Shown here: positions 21,203 through 22,176 of the stretch, piece after piece
Position numbering within the stretch: position 1 is the stretch's first letter
Layout of the letters: the number at the start of each line of letters is the position of its first letter
Assembly: GCA_964431545.1 (NCBI GenBank)
Contig: CAYSLC010000077.1
Location: forward strand, 1-22,176
DNA length: 22,176 nucleotides
DNA from: CAYSLC01 sp964431545
GTDB taxonomy: Bacteria > Desulfobacterota > Desulfobacteria > Desulfobacterales > JAABSP01
Direction of reading: 5' to 3'
Made by a program: the position numbers and the translations under genes
Notes under the pieces: model-generated
What the model saw: the letters and a program-made list of their open reading frames with translations, nothing else
The model's database searches: none
What the model was told of the DNA's origin: nothing

Positions 21203-22176
21203 CTATTGCGACGTTTTGCCGAAAACGGCCTCGGGCTTGGTGGTGTCGCCGGTGGCGTTCGGGAAATTCTCGGCCTTGTAGGCCTTCCGGTTTTCATGGA
21301 TCAGTTCGTTCGCCTCCTCCATGTAGTTGACGTACCGCTTTTTGCACTCGTAGAAGCCGTGCCACCAGGCATAGTCCGGGGCCATCATGGCGGCGCCCAT
21401 CCGGGCCCGCCGGCCCTCGTGGTGCCAGAGTTCGTAGAACTCCACCTCCAGCCGCTCGTCGAAGAACCGGCTCTTGTCCATCAAGTCCTTGGCGTAGAGT
21501 TCGTCGAGCTTCGCCTTGGCCGGCTTGAAGTAGACCTCGTTGTACTCCTCCACCACCCGATCCAGCGTGGTGAAGTGGGCGTCCACCCAGGTCTTGCCGT
21601 GGCACTGCTTGCAGACCGATTTCATCTTCTCCCGCTCGGTCCGCCAGTTGGTCTTGGCCGGCAGGGGCTTGAACTCCGAGGGGCGGATGGTAAGGGGCGC
21701 CTGGATCTCCCAGGCGAGCCGCTCGGTGACGTCATGGGAGGTGAGCACCGGCCCGGTGCCGGACATATGGCAGGAGGCGCAGGTGGGCCCCCGGAAGTCG
21801 ACCCCGGCGGTCCATGTGCCCGGCGCGGCATCCCAGTTGTACTGATCCCCGAAGGCGGTGTAGATGTCGCCGTGCTTCGACTCCATGTAGATCTCGATCT
21901 GGGGATGGTCCGGACCCAGGTGGCACTGGCCGCAGGCCTCGGGCTTCCTCGCCTCCATCACCGAGAACCGGTGCCGGGTGTGGCAGCTGGTGCAGCTCCC
22001 CTTGCTGCCGTCGAGGTTGATGCGTCCGACCCCGACGTTGGGCCAGGTGAGGGGGTCGAGCTTGCCGTCCGCCATCTTCACCACCGTGCCGTGGCAGTGG
22101 TAGCACCCCGACGCCCGCTCAAAGTCGCTGTTCATGCCGTCGTTGAGCCACGGGTCGATCTTCCAGATGATCTCCA
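21203..22176 (-). CDS. Octaheme hydroxylamine-oxidoreductase-family cytochrome c, 5' part cut by window edge
   Basis: The frame is open to the right edge and lacks its start and signal peptide. Five CxxCH heme sites are visible (CYHCH, CTSCH, CGQCH, CASCH, CKQCH), followed by a heme-free helical C-terminal region of about 130 residues ending with APDYAWWHGFYECKKRYVNY and a polar tail. This arrangement matches the octaheme HAO/HaoA-like cytochromes. The remaining hemes, including the catalytic one, would lie partly outside the window. In anaerobes without ammonia oxidation, such proteins reduce nitrite or hydroxylamine in the periplasm. Whether the cross-linking Tyr of oxidative HAO is present cannot be judged here. 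The frame also reads on upstream of the internal Met at 22135 (WKIDPWLNDG), which confirms the truncation. Confidence 0.9.
   Translation of the reverse strand, partial: EIIWKIDPWLNDGMNSDFERASGCYHCHGTVVKMADGKLDPLTWPNVGVGRINLDGSKGSCTSCHTRHRFSVMEARKPEACGQCHLGPDHPQIEIYMESKHGDIYTAFGDQYNWDAAPGTWTAGVDFRGPTCASCHMSGTGPVLTSHDVTERLAWEIQAPLTIRPSEFKPLPAKTNWRTEREKMKSVCKQCHGKTWVDAHFTTLDRVVEEYNEVYFKPAKAKLDELYAKDLMDKSRFFDERLEVEFYELWHHEGRRARMGAAMMAPDYAWWHGFYECKKRYVNYMEEANELIHENRKAYKAENFPNATGDTTKPEAVFGKTSQ

Noticed and set aside
1..22176. tRNA, rRNA, CRISPR, insertion sequence or attachment site
   Set aside because: Reading the intergenic regions on both strands gave no cloverleaf, spaced direct repeats, transposase motifs or terminal inverted repeats. 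The only long direct repeat is the 21-mer at the assembly gap.

Overview
The window is GC-rich, densely coded bacterial DNA on two scaffold gaps of exactly 100 N. It most resembles an anaerobic member of the Desulfobacterota (former Deltaproteobacteria). This assignment is inference from gene content: an octaheme hydroxylamine-oxidoreductase-type cytochrome, a Crp/Fnr regulator without cysteines, a ferritin-like rubrerythrin relative, PAS-containing sigma-54 activators, class II fumarase, and many small Cys-rich or Zn-ribbon proteins. No rRNA, tRNA, CRISPR array, transposase or phage gene was seen.

Left part (1-7.5 kb). A hybrid PAS/GAF histidine kinase runs off the left edge on the minus strand. 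It is divergent from a membrane-anchored low-molecular-weight tyrosine phosphatase. After a gap that looks like an unmerged contig overlap, a minus-strand cluster reads purM, a 41-codon ORF coupled by ATGA, a WecA-like glycan-phosphate transferase fused to a FlaA1/CapD-type N-terminal half, and tsaD (coupled by GTGA).

Amino-acid block (7.5-11.2 kb, plus strand). alaC (alanine/LL-class aminotransferase), hom (homoserine dehydrogenase with ACT domain), thrH (phosphoserine phosphatase / homoserine kinase type) and a hotdog thioesterase form an apparent operon. It diverges from purM across a small intergenic region holding an inverted repeat made of two TTGACA boxes.

Middle (11.2-15.6 kb). On the minus strand lie a VWA-OmpA lipoprotein, a 51-residue microprotein preceded by a near-consensus sigma-54 promoter, and a PAS-PAS-AAA+-Fis sigma-54 activator directly upstream of it. 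On the plus strand a small conserved-looking 83-residue protein has its own sigma-70 promoter and intrinsic terminator.

Right part (15.7-22.2 kb). fumC follows the second gap. Next is a tight operon of a Zn-ribbon protein, an HTH/Zn-ribbon regulator, an AhpF-NTD-like thioredoxin-fold/HEAT fusion and a cupin, closed by a terminator. Then come a fluoroacetyl-CoA-thioesterase-like hotdog protein and a ferritin-like protein with its own promoter and terminator. Convergent to these, on the minus strand, are the octaheme cytochrome (cut by the right edge) and a Crp/Fnr regulator, separated by a perfect 12-bp hairpin. This end looks like a nitrogen-oxide or oxidative stress response neighbourhood.

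Most interesting candidates are the sigma-54-driven microprotein beside its probable activator, the thioredoxin-HEAT operon, and the WecA-CapD half fusion.
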